Assembly (NCBI GenBank): GCA_027563935.2
Contig: CM050454.1
Coordinates: 48,016,596-48,080,595 of the forward strand
From: Costus lasius
Taxonomy: Eukaryota > Streptophyta > Magnoliopsida > Zingiberales > Costaceae
Length of the DNA stretch: 64,000 nucleotides
Direction: 5' to 3'
Shown: piece by piece, positions 53,092-63,410 of the stretch
Layout: each line of letters begins with the position of its first letter
Position numbering within the stretch: the stretch's first letter is position 1
Position numbers and translations under genes: made by a program
The notes under the pieces: generated by a model
What the model saw: only the letters and a program-made list of their open reading frames with translations
Databases searched by the model: none
Told to the model about the DNA's origin: nothing

Positions 53092-53540
53092 GTGCACTGA
53101 TATTTTGTTCCAGTCTAATGACTATCGTTCACAGTTAGGATCTGCATTTTGCCTTGTTGTGGTGTTGTATGCTGGAAGAGCTTTATGCAAACCACGATGG
53201 CAAATTCTATAATTAAGGCTGAGTACATTGTAGCTTCTTGTGGTAGCCAAGGAAGCAGCTTCATTTACTTGAATTTGATTTAGTCCCTGGTGTTTGATGG
53301 TCGAGTACAATTCTTGTTGGAGCCATAACGCAAGCAAAGGAAGTTAGCACTCAAGTATTTACTATAGCGATATCATCTAATCCAAGAGATCATTGATAAA
53401 GATAATGTTCAAATTTTTGAAATAAACACAGATAGCAGTCTGGAAGACCCACTGACATAGCCTCAAGCGCAGTGGAAGCTAAATAAGTCATACTAGAGAC
53501 ATGAGACTGAATAAATTCAGTTGCCCTTGGTCTTAGTGTA
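53092..53540 (+). pseudogene. Copia H RNase H remnant
   Basis: Heavily decayed. Recognisable pieces in different frames are DILFQSNDYRSQLGSAF (RNase H start), KAEYIVAS (from the TEAEYIAAS motif), YHLIQEIIDKDNV and DSSLEDPLT (from DNLADPLTK). They occur in the same order as the end of the Copia B protein, followed by the polypurine tract AAGTGGGAGA (53540-53549) and the LTR. Confidence 0.8.
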
Positions 53541-53550
53541 AGTGGGAGAT

Positions 53551-55034
53551 TGTTAGTGTTTATGCCCTATAGACCAATATACGAACATGGTCTAGCATTA
53601 TTCGAATGTACTTTGATAAAATTGATATAATTGACAAAGGCATGGTTGTTATTATGCAGATTGTTTTACCTGTGTTGATGTATTGAATTGCATAAATAAT
53701 GTCCCATGAGTTTGGTTGGATCCATTCTCATTGTAATCGCTAGTCAAGGTGCCATAGCCAATAAGGGACAGCTTTGGTGCATGCGAAACTGGTGTATGGG
53801 CTGGTTAAGTGTGAGGCATAGTAACGCAGACATACAGGTGCTTCAGCATTAGTTGCACTAGAGTGACCCACCATGAGGGTTGACTTGTCTAGTCAACAGG
53901 TCAATCTCACATGCAAGAGGTTTGCATTGATCCTTACACTTGAGGTATTAATGTCTAGATATCATGACGGATGTGTTTTGATACAATCTTATATCTCTCC
54001 GTAATTGGGTGGTCAAAACGGCTGTCATTGGGCATATCATAAGTCATATAAAGATATGAATGGCTAATAATAGGATTTGCCAATTCCTTAATTGGAAGCT
54101 TGATATCCACTTTGGGGCTCCCCACCTCATTGGTGCATGACAGGAATGTATAGCCATACTTTTTTTAGTTATGACCAATAGATTGGATTAATAAATATGA
54201 AACTAATCCAATGGTGGGATATCAGTTCAGGCAAAGGGATCTGGAATGCATGGGAATCCTCATTGCTTGTTAGGGAGTTATTGCCAGATGACTTATGTCC
54301 TATGACATGGGTAGTAGTGATGTGTTGCTAGATACCTCTCACTACTTATGATGTTTTATCATCATTGCCATTGTCATATGGATCCTACTGGGTCACACGC
54401 AATAGACTCTTGACATTGTATTTTAATTTGGATATCCTGTAATATATTTAAGTTATTTCTGATTCTGAGTCCAAGACAGATTCCTGTGTAAATCTGAGTC
54501 AAATTGGGATTCATGGGTTTATGTATATCCTGGGCAAGTTTGTACTCTGTATAGGAGTTGTAGTTGGACTTGGGATTATAAACCATGTTGGATTCGAATC
54601 CTAATTTAATTAGGAGTTGGAATCCTAATTTAATTAGGAGTTGGAATCCTAATTTAATTATGAGTTGGAATCCTAATCCTATTAGGAATTGGAATCCTAA
54701 TCCAACTAGGAATTGGAATCCTAATTTAATTAGGAATCAGAATCCGAATCCAACTAGGAGTTGGAATCCTAATTTAATTAGCAGTTGGAATCCTAATCCA
54801 ATTAGGATTAAAATCCTAATAAGAATTGGGTTTGGATAAGGCCCATAGTGGTTGGGCGCAAATCCTAATCCAACTAGGATTCAAATCATAATGAGAATTG
54901 GATTTGGATGAGGCCCATATTGGTGGGCAAAAATCATAATCCAGTAAGGATTTAAATCCAATACCAAATTAGAGATAAAATCCAAATCCAATTAGGAGTT
55001 GTGGATTAAATCTAATTGTGGTAAATTGGAATCC
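53551..55034 (+). repeat. Copia H LTR 2, cut by Ath3
   Basis: It starts TGTTAGTGTTTATGCCC one base after the polypurine tract. It ends at the Ath3 insertion (target AATCC at 55030-55034, equivalent to 52990-52994 in LTR 1). Confidence 0.82.
54593..54808 (+). repeat. 24-bp palindromic minisatellite, 9 copies (H LTR 2)
   Basis: Same unit as in LTR 1, nine copies with a different order of variants. The array has changed length since the LTRs were identical. Confidence 0.9.
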
Positions 55035-56857
55035 TGTTGTTTCCGCAAGTGCACGGATACTCGAAGTAATAAAAAGATATCGAACCACAGAGACCTTATT
55101 GTTTAGTACCGAATAGTTATTTTCTCACTAGCTAAGCAATCAATTATGATGCAAGTAAACGATAGGAAATTGTGTGAAATAGGAGAAAGAGAAACTGGGA
55201 CTAGGGTTTCAACTGCCTTAATTTCCATGACTAGATATGAATAGATGTTCGTCAATAAAATTTCATTATGATAAAGGTATATTTTACTTCATAAAGAAAT
55301 CATCTCGCTTTCGCGCAGACAATTTGCAAATAACCGATTCTCATTTTCATGCAAGATCTATTCAATGCTGAAGATAAGTAAATCATTGATAAAGAACTCA
55401 AGGATCACTTTCATGCATCCGAATTATAAATCAATCATCTCAAGTGGAAACTCAAGGATCACTTTCGTGCATCCAAATCTCAACACAGGTTCTACTTTAG
55501 GTTCTCCAACGTTCCATAACTCAATTTCTTGCAATACCTCCTATGTTTATCATAGTAACTCAATCCTATATTCAGATTATCAACATGAAAGTATACTTCT
55601 AAAATTGAGAAATAAGAACTAACCTAATTTCTCATGATGAATTCCTAATATTCAATTTTAGGGTTTCAAGTTCTCAAGCAAATCACCTTTCACTCCAAAT
55701 TGCGAAAACTATAAAACACGATGATAATATGAAACTATGGAGAATTAAAGACAATCATCACAAAAGCAGAATTACCATATCAAAATTATATTGACAAAAT
55801 AAAAGTTATCTAGTCATGAGAAATCAAGGGTATTACACCCCATGTCCCTGAAGATATCTAAGCTAACATGGAAGAAGAATTACAATAATGCATAGTTTAG
55901 AATGATCAGAAATTGAAAAGAAGGAGAAATAAACTTTACAGCACGGCTGTAATGGAAATTACAGCCGTAATCTTGCGAGTAAGCAGTGCTGGCGCCTGCT
56001 CTTTCATTGATTTCTCCGCCGATCAACCTCCTTTCGCTCTGAAACATCTAAGGTATCCTCTTCTCCTCCAGGCAAAGCTTCCTTGCAAAAATCGTGGCCT
56101 GAGATGGCCTCTACGCCTCTCGGTGCGAGGTAGTGCCGTAGAAACGCCCTTGTTGATCTCTCCCTCGATTGTTCACAGAATTGGATGATTCTTGTCCCCA
56201 AATTTTTCCTCGATTTATAAAAGAGACCCCTTTTTACGGTTTTTCAATTGGTACCCTGGATCTCTAGATATTGCATCGCAAAAATTGGGCTTTTGAGTGT
56301 GCGCGGAAGACTCGGCCAAAAACATAATTATGGCCGTAATTTTGATTACGATGGTGTCGTATTTTGGTTCTGTGTGTTTTTGGGTCAAAATTATAGCTCG
56401 TGAAAAATATTACGGTAGTGCCGTATTTTCTTAAGTAAATTTCTGGACCAAAATTACGGCCTGTGGAATTCCTTACGGTAGTACCGTAATTTCTTCTGTG
56501 GAATTATGGGCTAAAATTATGCCTCGTAAAAATCATTACGGCAGTGGTGTATTTCTGGGCAGAAAATTACACTCGCAATTTCCATTATGGCAGGGATGTA
56601 TTTTTCAAACTTGCTTTGATTTGCATGAAAATTGACGGGCAGCTTCGTCTCGACGTCAATAATTCATTGGTTTGCTCAGATCTTCCATAATCCATCAAAA
56701 TATGACACTCTTTACTTAAAAATCATCAAAAATAAGAAATGGTGTAGATTCCACAATATTTGATAAATATGGCATAAAAACAAGCAAAATAGCATGAATA
56801 TGACAAAAAAAGACCAATGAAATGACACAAAAAGTACTATATATTTTGGTGTCATCA
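55035..56857 (-). repeat. LTR of Ath3 (1823 bp)
   Basis: On the minus strand it starts TGATGACACCAAAAT at 56857 and ends TTGCGGAAACAACA at 55035. It carries a TTACGG/CCGTAA cluster at 56325-56610 and the CTTTCGTGCATCC repeat pair at 55398-55470. Confidence 0.85.
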
Positions 56858-57274
56858 AACACATAAGGCTCACACTTTGCTTGTTCTCAAGCAAATAAAT
56901 AAAGAACAATACTAAGTATGGAAAATATGTTTTTTTATGAAAAATAAATTTCTAAAATATAATCACTCATGAAATATTCCACCAACTTTTTGCACAAAAT
57001 TTCAAATAAATACATCGTCCTCAGAAATCAATTTTTAAGATCCACAACTTTGATCAAATAAAATTTTGCAACTCACATAATAAACAGAATCTCAATCTCA
57101 GGATTTTACCTTTGTTTCAGTTTAAATCTATCATACTTTTGTTTACAGGAATAGAATATCCAAAATCTTTTTCCACTCAAAATCTTTATTTTCTAAATTT
57201 TCTTTTATTGTATTTTTGATCGTATGTACCCACATAGATACACACTTTTTATTTTGACTTCAACCCTTGTCTTC

Positions 57275-57302
57275 GGTACCACTATCAATTTTACACAGTG
57301 CC
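57275..57302 (-). other. Conserved 3'-UTR hairpin of Ath3
   Basis: On the minus strand GGCACTGT pairs with ATAGTGG; one G-C pair of Ath1 is a G-U wobble here. Confidence 0.6.
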
Positions 57303-57358
57303 AAGTAGGGGAGTTATTTTTCTTTTTCTCTCCTTCCTTTTTTTACAGACTTCAACCC

Positions 57359-57993
57359 AGGCCGTGCACCCCGTCACGGCCATGACACGGTCACCCGAAG
57401 ACGCGAACACCGAACACGGGTGTGCTCCTGATCACGGGCAAGCCATGCCCAGCTCTGTGGATTTCAGCAACTCCCATCACGGCCGTGCTCCTGATCATGG
57501 GCAAGCCGTGCCCGGCTCTGAGGATTTCAGCCACACCGAACACGGGCGTGCTCCTAGTCACGGGCAAGTCGTTCCCAATTCTGTGGACTTCGCCCACTCT
57601 GAACACGGCCGTGCTCACCATCACGGTCAGGCCGTGTCCGCCCCTGGAGATGCGTTGCAGCCCCGATGACCTCAGTTCGATGTGCACCGCCCTCCCTACC
57701 ATGTTGCTCCACCCCATGACAACCCAAAGGAGCCTAAGAAGGTGGAAATCCGGCGATCCCAACGCCAAAGTAAGCCCCCGGACCGTTTCTTGGGCATCAT
57801 TAGCCCTCTTTCTGTCCATGCTGAAGTGGCGCAGCCCAAGGGCACTACGAGCCAACCCCCTGAAGATCCAACTCCAAGTGGGCCGCGTAATCTGATTAGC
57901 AACACGGCCCAAGACCGAGCAGCGATGGTGGTAACCCAGCCCACAACATCGAAGTTCTGCTATTTTGTCGCCGTGTGCTCAGAGCGCGTCTAA
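57359..57993 (+). pseudogene. Chromovirus-like polyprotein tail with 21-residue repeats, one stop
   Basis: One plus frame runs from the junction with Ath3 to TAA at 57991-57993, broken by a TGA at 57667-57669. It reads a His/Gly/Pro-rich repeat (EHGRAPSHGQVVPNSVDFAH and variants), then EPKKVEIRRSQRQSKPPDRF. The latter resembles the basic tail RRSTRVRKKPSRY of the G2 polyprotein. I take it as the 3' end of a chromovirus pol (inference). No catalytic domain is present. What precedes it is unknown because the segment is joined to Ath3 here. Confidence 0.5.
57415..57654 (+). repeat. 63-bp tandem repeat, nearly four copies
   Basis: Units start at 57415, 57478, 57541 and 57604. Each begins CACGGSYGTGCTC and encodes 21 residues in the plus frame. 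The unit start is a palindrome in some copies (CACGGCCGTG). GC-rich, unlike the flanks. Confidence 0.88.
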
Positions 57994-58170
57994 ACCGCCC
58001 CCATATGAAGATGCAGGATCGTGCTTCCAGCTTTGAAGAATATTAGGTACTAGTTTGTTAATTTTCGTCTTGTAGTTGCAGCTTGACCACTTTTGTGGCT
58101 TGCAAGAGTTGGTAGGTGGTTAAAGTAGAGTGTCTCTTGTGTATTTTGTTTGTTCCCTCCCCTCTTATTC

Positions 58171-58178
58171 TATAAAAG
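58171..58178 (+). promoter_or_regulatory. TATA box in the 58-kb segment
   Basis: TATAAAAG in CTATAAAAGAGAAGG, 178 bp downstream of the polyprotein-like frame; a possible LTR promoter. Confidence 0.45.
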
Positions 58179-58530
58179 AGAAGGTAGGGCTAAGTGTTGA
58201 GTAGTTCTATTAGTGATAGGGATCTCCTGGTGAGATACAGTGACCTTCCAGCGTGTGCTGAAGGTGAAGTTGCTTCGCCTTCGGAGTTGTAAGAGTCGGC
58301 GACTGGTGTCTCGACTCAGCTTGGTTTCCAGCTTTATAAGAAGTAAATCCCACCCTCCGGTGGGTCCGGTTCACCTGTTTTTCTATTTGCTTGCTTTGAT
58401 ACCGAGTTGGCTTTCTCCTTTCTTCTTCACCCACGGCTCTCCGTTCATCGGAGGCGTGGTATCTCTTGTCCTTTGGTTTGTTTCAGTTGCGTAGACGCGC
58501 GAGCTGGACCCTGCAAAGCCATAGTCCCCA

Positions 58531-58546
58531 CCCCCCCCCCCCCCCC
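58531..58546 (+). repeat. C16 homopolymer
   Basis: Sixteen C after TCCCCA. Likely unstable and prone to sequencing error. Confidence 0.9.
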
Positions 58547-58843
58547 ACAACGCAAGCTAAGCTTAAAACGCGCTAAGAGAGCTGCAGGAGTTCACTAAAT
58601 TTGCTACGAGGTTAGTGTGCTGTGTTATTTAGTTGGGTGCCATTCGCTTCATTCGCATTCGTGTTGCCCTAATCGAACTCATCGCTGTTTCGTCATGCTT
58701 TCTACCGGATTACCTGCACTTTTCCGATGCATTTTCTCTTCCCTCGTCTCACGACCCTCTCCAGTTTTATCGAGCATTGTGTAATGTTAGCCCGGGAGGG
58801 AATCACTACAAGTTTGGCACGCGTGTACCTTCGACTAATCCTT

Positions 58844-58911
58844 GGTAACGGCACCAAACCTTGATGTTAAACCGCAAGGTAACGGCACCAAACCTTGATG
58901 TTAAACCGCAA
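58844..58911 (-). repeat. 34-bp tandem duplication across the Ath2 LTR end and primer site
   Basis: Two identical 34-bp units (58844-58877 and 58878-58911). On the minus strand each holds the LTR end TTGCGGTTTAACATCAA and TTTGGTGCCGTTACC, a primer site that differs from the NA-E site only by C/T and G/A changes. So the end of the LTR and the start of an internal region are repeated. Confidence 0.85.
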
Positions 58912-60724
58912 GTGTACAGGTATACGAAGTAATAAAAAAATGTATCGAATCCACAGGGACCTACGTTGTCGAATACTAAATAGTCGATTTCTTACTATCT
59001 AGGCAAATCGAGATTGTGAAAATAGCAATCGGAACTAAGTGCGGGATTATTAGAGAGAAAAGCTGGGACTAGGGTTTCGTTCACTTAAACTTTTATGACT
59101 AGATATGTATAAGGATTTCGTTGATTCAATTTTATCATGATGAAGATATTATCAAACGATGAACTCAAGGATCACTTTCGTGCATCCGAGTTCTAGGAAT
59201 CTCTAGTAGAGTCTCAAGGATCACTATCATGCATCCGAGTCTCGCAACTAGTTTTGCTCAAGGGTCTCCAATGTTTCGATCTTTGCTTTCACACAAGATC
59301 TCCACATTTGACAAATAGACTCGATCTAAAGATTCATGTTATAATTATGGCAATTATCTTACTAGAAAAGATCAAGATGGATCTAACCTAAGGAAGGGAT
59401 CCTAACATGCAGTTCTAGAGTTCCAAATTCTCAAGCAATCACCTTTCGGTCTCAAGCGAAAATTCTAAGAACATAATTAATAACATGAACTTAAAGAGAT
59501 TCTAAGCACAGTTAACGCATGAGAAAAATCATAATGTTAAGATCAAACTCAACGAAATATTTAAAAAAAATAAGTTATCTAATCATTGAAAGTCAAGTTA
59601 ACTACTTCCCCATGTCCCAAAAATAGTTTAAGCTAGCATGGTGAAGAGATTACAGAATTCCATAATTTCAAAAAATTGAAATTCAACAAAAGAAAGAGTT
59701 TTCAGAAAATACGACACAGCTGTGAAGTATTTCACAGCCGTAATTTGCGAAGAAATCGGTGGTGATTCTTCTTTCTCTAATTTCTCCTCCAATTCGTCTC
59801 CTTTTGATCTGAAACTTTTGGCACGTCCTCTCCTTCAACAGGCGCAGCTTCGGTAGAAAGATCACGGCCGGAGATCGTCTGGATTGAGCACGGCGGTGGA
59901 ACCCTCGGCGGCGGCCTGGATCGAGATTTCTCCTTCGACAGTGCACGAAATTTAGGGCTTTTGGTCTCTCTGTAATCCTTTCGTCCAAAGCTCCCCCTTT
60001 GCTTCTTACGGCTTTGAATATTAAGCCTTGGATCGCCTGCAAGAATCTTCGCAAAAATCGGGCGTGGAAACTGACCGTGCGTCGCGTTCAAAACGGGTTT
60101 TACGGCAGTGTAATTGTTTACGACTGGTGCTGTAAAATCTCTTGAGTCTTCTGTACCGATGTTGTCTCAGAAAATACGGCCCGTAAAATAGTTTACGGCT
60201 TGTGCCGTAATATCAGCTGAGCTCTCTGGTTGGATTCGTCGGGAAAATACGGCCCATGTAATTCTTTACGGCGGGTGCCGTAATTTCAGGGCAACTTTCT
60301 GTTCTGAAACGGCTAGAAAATACGGTACCGTAATATTGCTTACGGCCGGTACCGTAAAATTGGGAAATATTTCTGTTCGGAAATCTTTACAAATTACGGC
60401 AGTGTTCGGATTTTACGGTACCATGTGGAATTACGGTACCATAAAATAAATTATGGCACTACCGTAATTCGCTGGCTTGCTCCGATTTGAGTAAAATTTC
60501 TTGGGTGACTTCTTCTTGTTGATGAGAACTCTTTCATGTATTTGATTTTGCTTGAAAACACCTAAAATAGTGCCTTTTTACCTGAAAAACATGAAAAACC
60601 AAAATAGAAGTAGACTTTGCAACATTTGATGGATTTAGCATAAAAATAAGTAAAAAGATCCTCGATTTAGCAAGAAAATGTATCTAAAATGATGCAAAAT
60701 ATACTACATATTTCGGTGTCATTA
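58896..60724 (-). repeat. LTR of Ath2 (1829 bp)
   Basis: On the minus strand it starts TAATGACACCGAAAT at 60724 (TG decayed to TA) and ends GCGGTTTAACATCA at 58896. It has a TTACGG/CCGTAA cluster at 60095-60475 and two CTTTCGTGCATCCGAG-type repeats at 59165-59250. By eye it is closest to the Ath4 LTR. Confidence 0.85.
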
Positions 60725-61470
60725 AACACATAAGGCTCAAACCTTGCTTGTCCTCAAGCAAAAAATCAAAATTTTTCTCTCTCATTATTTTTCATGTTTA
60801 GACTTTAACCCATGTCTTAGGTACCTCTATCTATTTTGCATAGCGCCAAGTAGGGGAGTCTCTCACTATTTTTATGGATCTTGGATTCTTATTTCCCAAC
60901 AAATAGCAAAAATAGACTAAGCCTCTACTAGGTTGATCAATTGATTTAAATTCTCAAATCATACTAATATACTCATTTTATTCAAAAGAGAAGTTTCACC
61001 TTTAAATTTTATTCCTCAAATAATATACCTATACAAAATTTTATGCATCAATCAATGTCATATTTCAAAAGACAAATATGTATTGAGGAAATAAATTTTG
61101 ACATAATGGGGTTATAACTCTAATCATGAATTTGAGATCATTCATCATCAAAAATCATCAATGACATCTCAAAACATGTCCACATAATGCGTTAATCAAA
61201 ATATTTTCATGTGAAAGAAGTAGTTGTGGTAGACACAAAAATAAGTGTTAATGATGACATCCAAAAGGTGAATGGAAGGGGATACTTACAAAATTTTGTT
61301 AACCTTTTGAGTCGAGTTTTCTTCCTTTCCATGCTTCTTGCAAAAAAAAATATAAAATAAAAAAATAAAGATTAATGCTAAAGTGAAACTAAGATAAAAG
61401 TAAATTAAAGGAAGTGAACTAAAGTTAGAAAGCTTGGGTTGCCTCCCAACAAGCGCTAATTTAAAGGTCT
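60725..61470 (-). other. Ath2 3' UTR
   Basis: Between integrase and LTR: the Athila marker (complement of GGTTGCCTCCCAACAAGCGC at 61438-61457), AT-rich sequence, the conserved hairpin at 60820-60847 and the pre-LTR motif TTGCTTGAGGACAAGCAAGG. Unlike Ath1 it has no 3' ORF. Confidence 0.8.
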
Positions 61471-62800
61471 TTAGCTTGACCCCTTAACACTCAGATTTGA
61501 TAGCGGTTCATCCAAATAAAAACTCTCCTTTTCTTCAACTCGCTCTTCTTGATAATAGTGTTTAAGTCTCTGACCATTAACCTTGAATTCTCCTATTTCT
61601 TCACTCCATACATCCACGGCTCCGTAAGGATAAGCTTTCTTTACCTGAAAAGGTCCAGACCATCGAGACTTAAGTTTTCTAGGAAAAAGTCTCAATCTAG
61701 AATTGAATAAAAGAACAAAGTCACCTAGTTGGAAATCTCTCCTGAAAATATGTCGATCGTGCCATCTTTTCGTCCTCTCCTTGTAAATTTGTGCATTCTC
61801 ATATGCAGAGAGTCTGATCTCATCTAGCTCATTCAGTTGTAATTTTCATTTTTCCCCCGCACTTTTTAAGTCAAAATTCAGCATCTTGATTGCCCAGTAT
61901 GCTTTGTGTTCAAGTTCCACAGGCAGGTGACATGATTTTCCATAAATTAATTGAAATGGAGACATACCTATTGGTGTTTTGAAAGCAGTCTGGTATGCCC
62001 ACAAGGCATCATCAAGTTTGTATGCCCAGTTTTTCCTAGTGCTTGACACGGTCTTCTCTAAAATTCCCTTGATTTCTCTGTTCGATATCTCCACTTGTCC
62101 ACTTGTTTGAGGATGATAAGGCGTTGCCACTCTATGATTCACTCCATATTTTCTAAGTAAGGCTGAAAATTTGTGTTCTATGAAATGTGAACCTCCATCA
62201 CTGATTACTACCCGTGGGGTCCCATACCGTGGAAATATGATCTTTTTGAAAAATTTAGCAACAACTCTTGAGTCATTGGTTGGTGAAGCGAGAGCTTCAA
62301 CCCATTTTGAAACATAGTCAACTGCTACCAGAATGTACTTGTTACCTCCTGAAGATGGGAAAGGCCCCATAAAGTCTATCCCCCAAACATCAAATATTTC
62401 AACTTCAAGAAAGTTGGACAGGGGCATCTCATGTCTTCTACTGATGTACCCTATTCTTTGACATCTATCACAAGATAACACAAAGTTTCTAGCATCTTTG
62501 AAAATGGTGGGCCAATAAAATCCAGATTGTAACACTTTATAAGCAGTCTTTCCAGCACCGACATGACCACCATAAGAGGATCCATGACATTGGCACAAAA
62601 TATCTGTGATTTCTTCTTCAGGTACACATCTTCTAAAAATACTGTCTGTACACCTTCTAAACACATAAGGCTCAGCCCAAAAATAGTGTTTCACCTCAGC
62701 CAAGAACTTCTTCCTTTTTTGGTAGTTCAAATCAGGAGGAAAAACATTAGCAACAAGGTAATTCACTATATCAGCATACCAGGGAGCTCTGATCTGTTCA
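61471..62800 (-). pseudogene. Ath2 integrase, with stops
   Basis: Minus strand. A zinc-finger region ([25 protein letters not shown]) comes first. The core follows: [29 protein letters not shown], and [19 protein letters not shown] with the catalytic Glu. Next are [20 protein letters not shown] and, after a TGA where CGA or AGA would be expected (about 61843-61845), the C-terminal part [20 protein letters not shown], ending KGSS at 61471. Upstream, a TAG (near 62813) and a frameshift separate it from RNase H. Athila/Tat-type integrase; decayed. Confidence 0.92.
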
Positions 62801-63410
62801 ATGGTTAAAAGCTATTCTTCAGGGAAGGAGTCATTGATCTCATTATTTTTTTCAGTGAGACCATTATTCTTGAGAGATGATCTGCAACAAGGTTTTCTGA
62901 TCCCTTTTTGTCTTTAATCTCCAAATCAAATTCTTGTAGAAGTAAAATCCATCTGAGTAATCGTGGTTTGCTGTCTTTTTTCTGCATCAAGTATTTCACA
63001 GCTGCATGGTCAGTGTACACTACCACCTTGGAGTTAATTAAGTATGACCTAAATTTATCAAAAGCAAATACTATGGCCAATAATTGTTTCTCGGTGGTGG
63101 TGTAATTTTTTTGTGTCTCATCTAGAGTCTTGCTGGCATAGTGGATAACATGAGGTTTCTTATCTTTTCTCTGTCCCAAGACTGCTCCAACTGCGTAATC
63201 GCTGGCGTCGAACATGAGTTTGAAAGGTAAGTCCCAATCCGGGGGTTGAATGATAGGTGCTGAAACCAAACCTTTCTTCAACTCCTGAAAGGCAAACAGA
63301 CATTTCTCATCAAAGTAGAATTTGGCGTCTTTACAAAGCAAATCAGTTAAAGGTTTAGCAAGTTTAGAGAAGTCCCTGATGATACTCCTGTAAAACCCTG
63401 CATGTCCCAA
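62801..63410 (-). pseudogene. Ath2 RNase H region
   Basis: Minus strand, in a different frame from [22 protein letters not shown] (end of RT), [35 protein letters not shown] and [17 protein letters not shown], then NLVADHLSR. The D-E-D active-site residues are present. The frame goes wrong in an A-run near 62850. Confidence 0.9.

Larger units (their letters stand above)
51916..55034 (+). mobile_element. Copia H: old Ty1/copia element, LTR - RNase H remnant - LTR
   Basis: Two direct repeats (from 51916 and from 53551) share long stretches, such as ATAAATAATGTCCCATGAGT and CAGGTGCTTCAGCATTAGTT. Between them is a decayed piece of Copia RNase H and a polypurine tract. Almost all of the interior is missing. 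Ath1 inserted into the first LTR and Ath3 into the second. The first 136 bp of LTR 1 are off-window, beyond Ath1. Confidence 0.8.
55035..57358 (-). mobile_element. Ath3: Athila-type 3' LTR and 3' UTR
   Basis: Minus-strand Athila-type piece: 3' UTR (57358-56858) and LTR (56857-55035). The UTR breaks off at 57358 within the motif GACTTCAACCCA, where unrelated GC-rich sequence begins. The rest of Ath3 is not seen. By eye its LTR is closer to Ath1 than to Ath2. Confidence 0.82.
57994..58843 (+). other. GC-richer non-coding segment, origin unclear
   Basis: It holds a consensus TATA box, a C16 tract and no frame I recognise. The TATA box after a polyprotein end suggests a chromovirus LTR. On the minus strand, TCGGTATCAAAGC (58397-58409) looks like a decayed TGGTATCAGAGC primer site. 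Near the right edge the sequence reads into the decayed Athila primer site of Ath2. Borders could not be fixed. Confidence 0.4.

Noticed and set aside
57391..57912. Minus-strand frame of 173 codons over the 63-bp repeats
   Set aside because: It is a shadow of the GC-rich repeat. The plus frame gives the recognisable chromovirus-like tail.
58210..58598. Short frames around the TATA box and C16 tract
   Set aside because: No similarity or motif. One runs through the homopolymer, so it depends on its exact length.
55035..60724. Ath3 LTR and Ath2 LTR as the two ends of one short element
   Set aside because: The two LTRs are too different in sequence and indels. Ath3 groups with Ath1 and Ath2 with Ath4 by eye.
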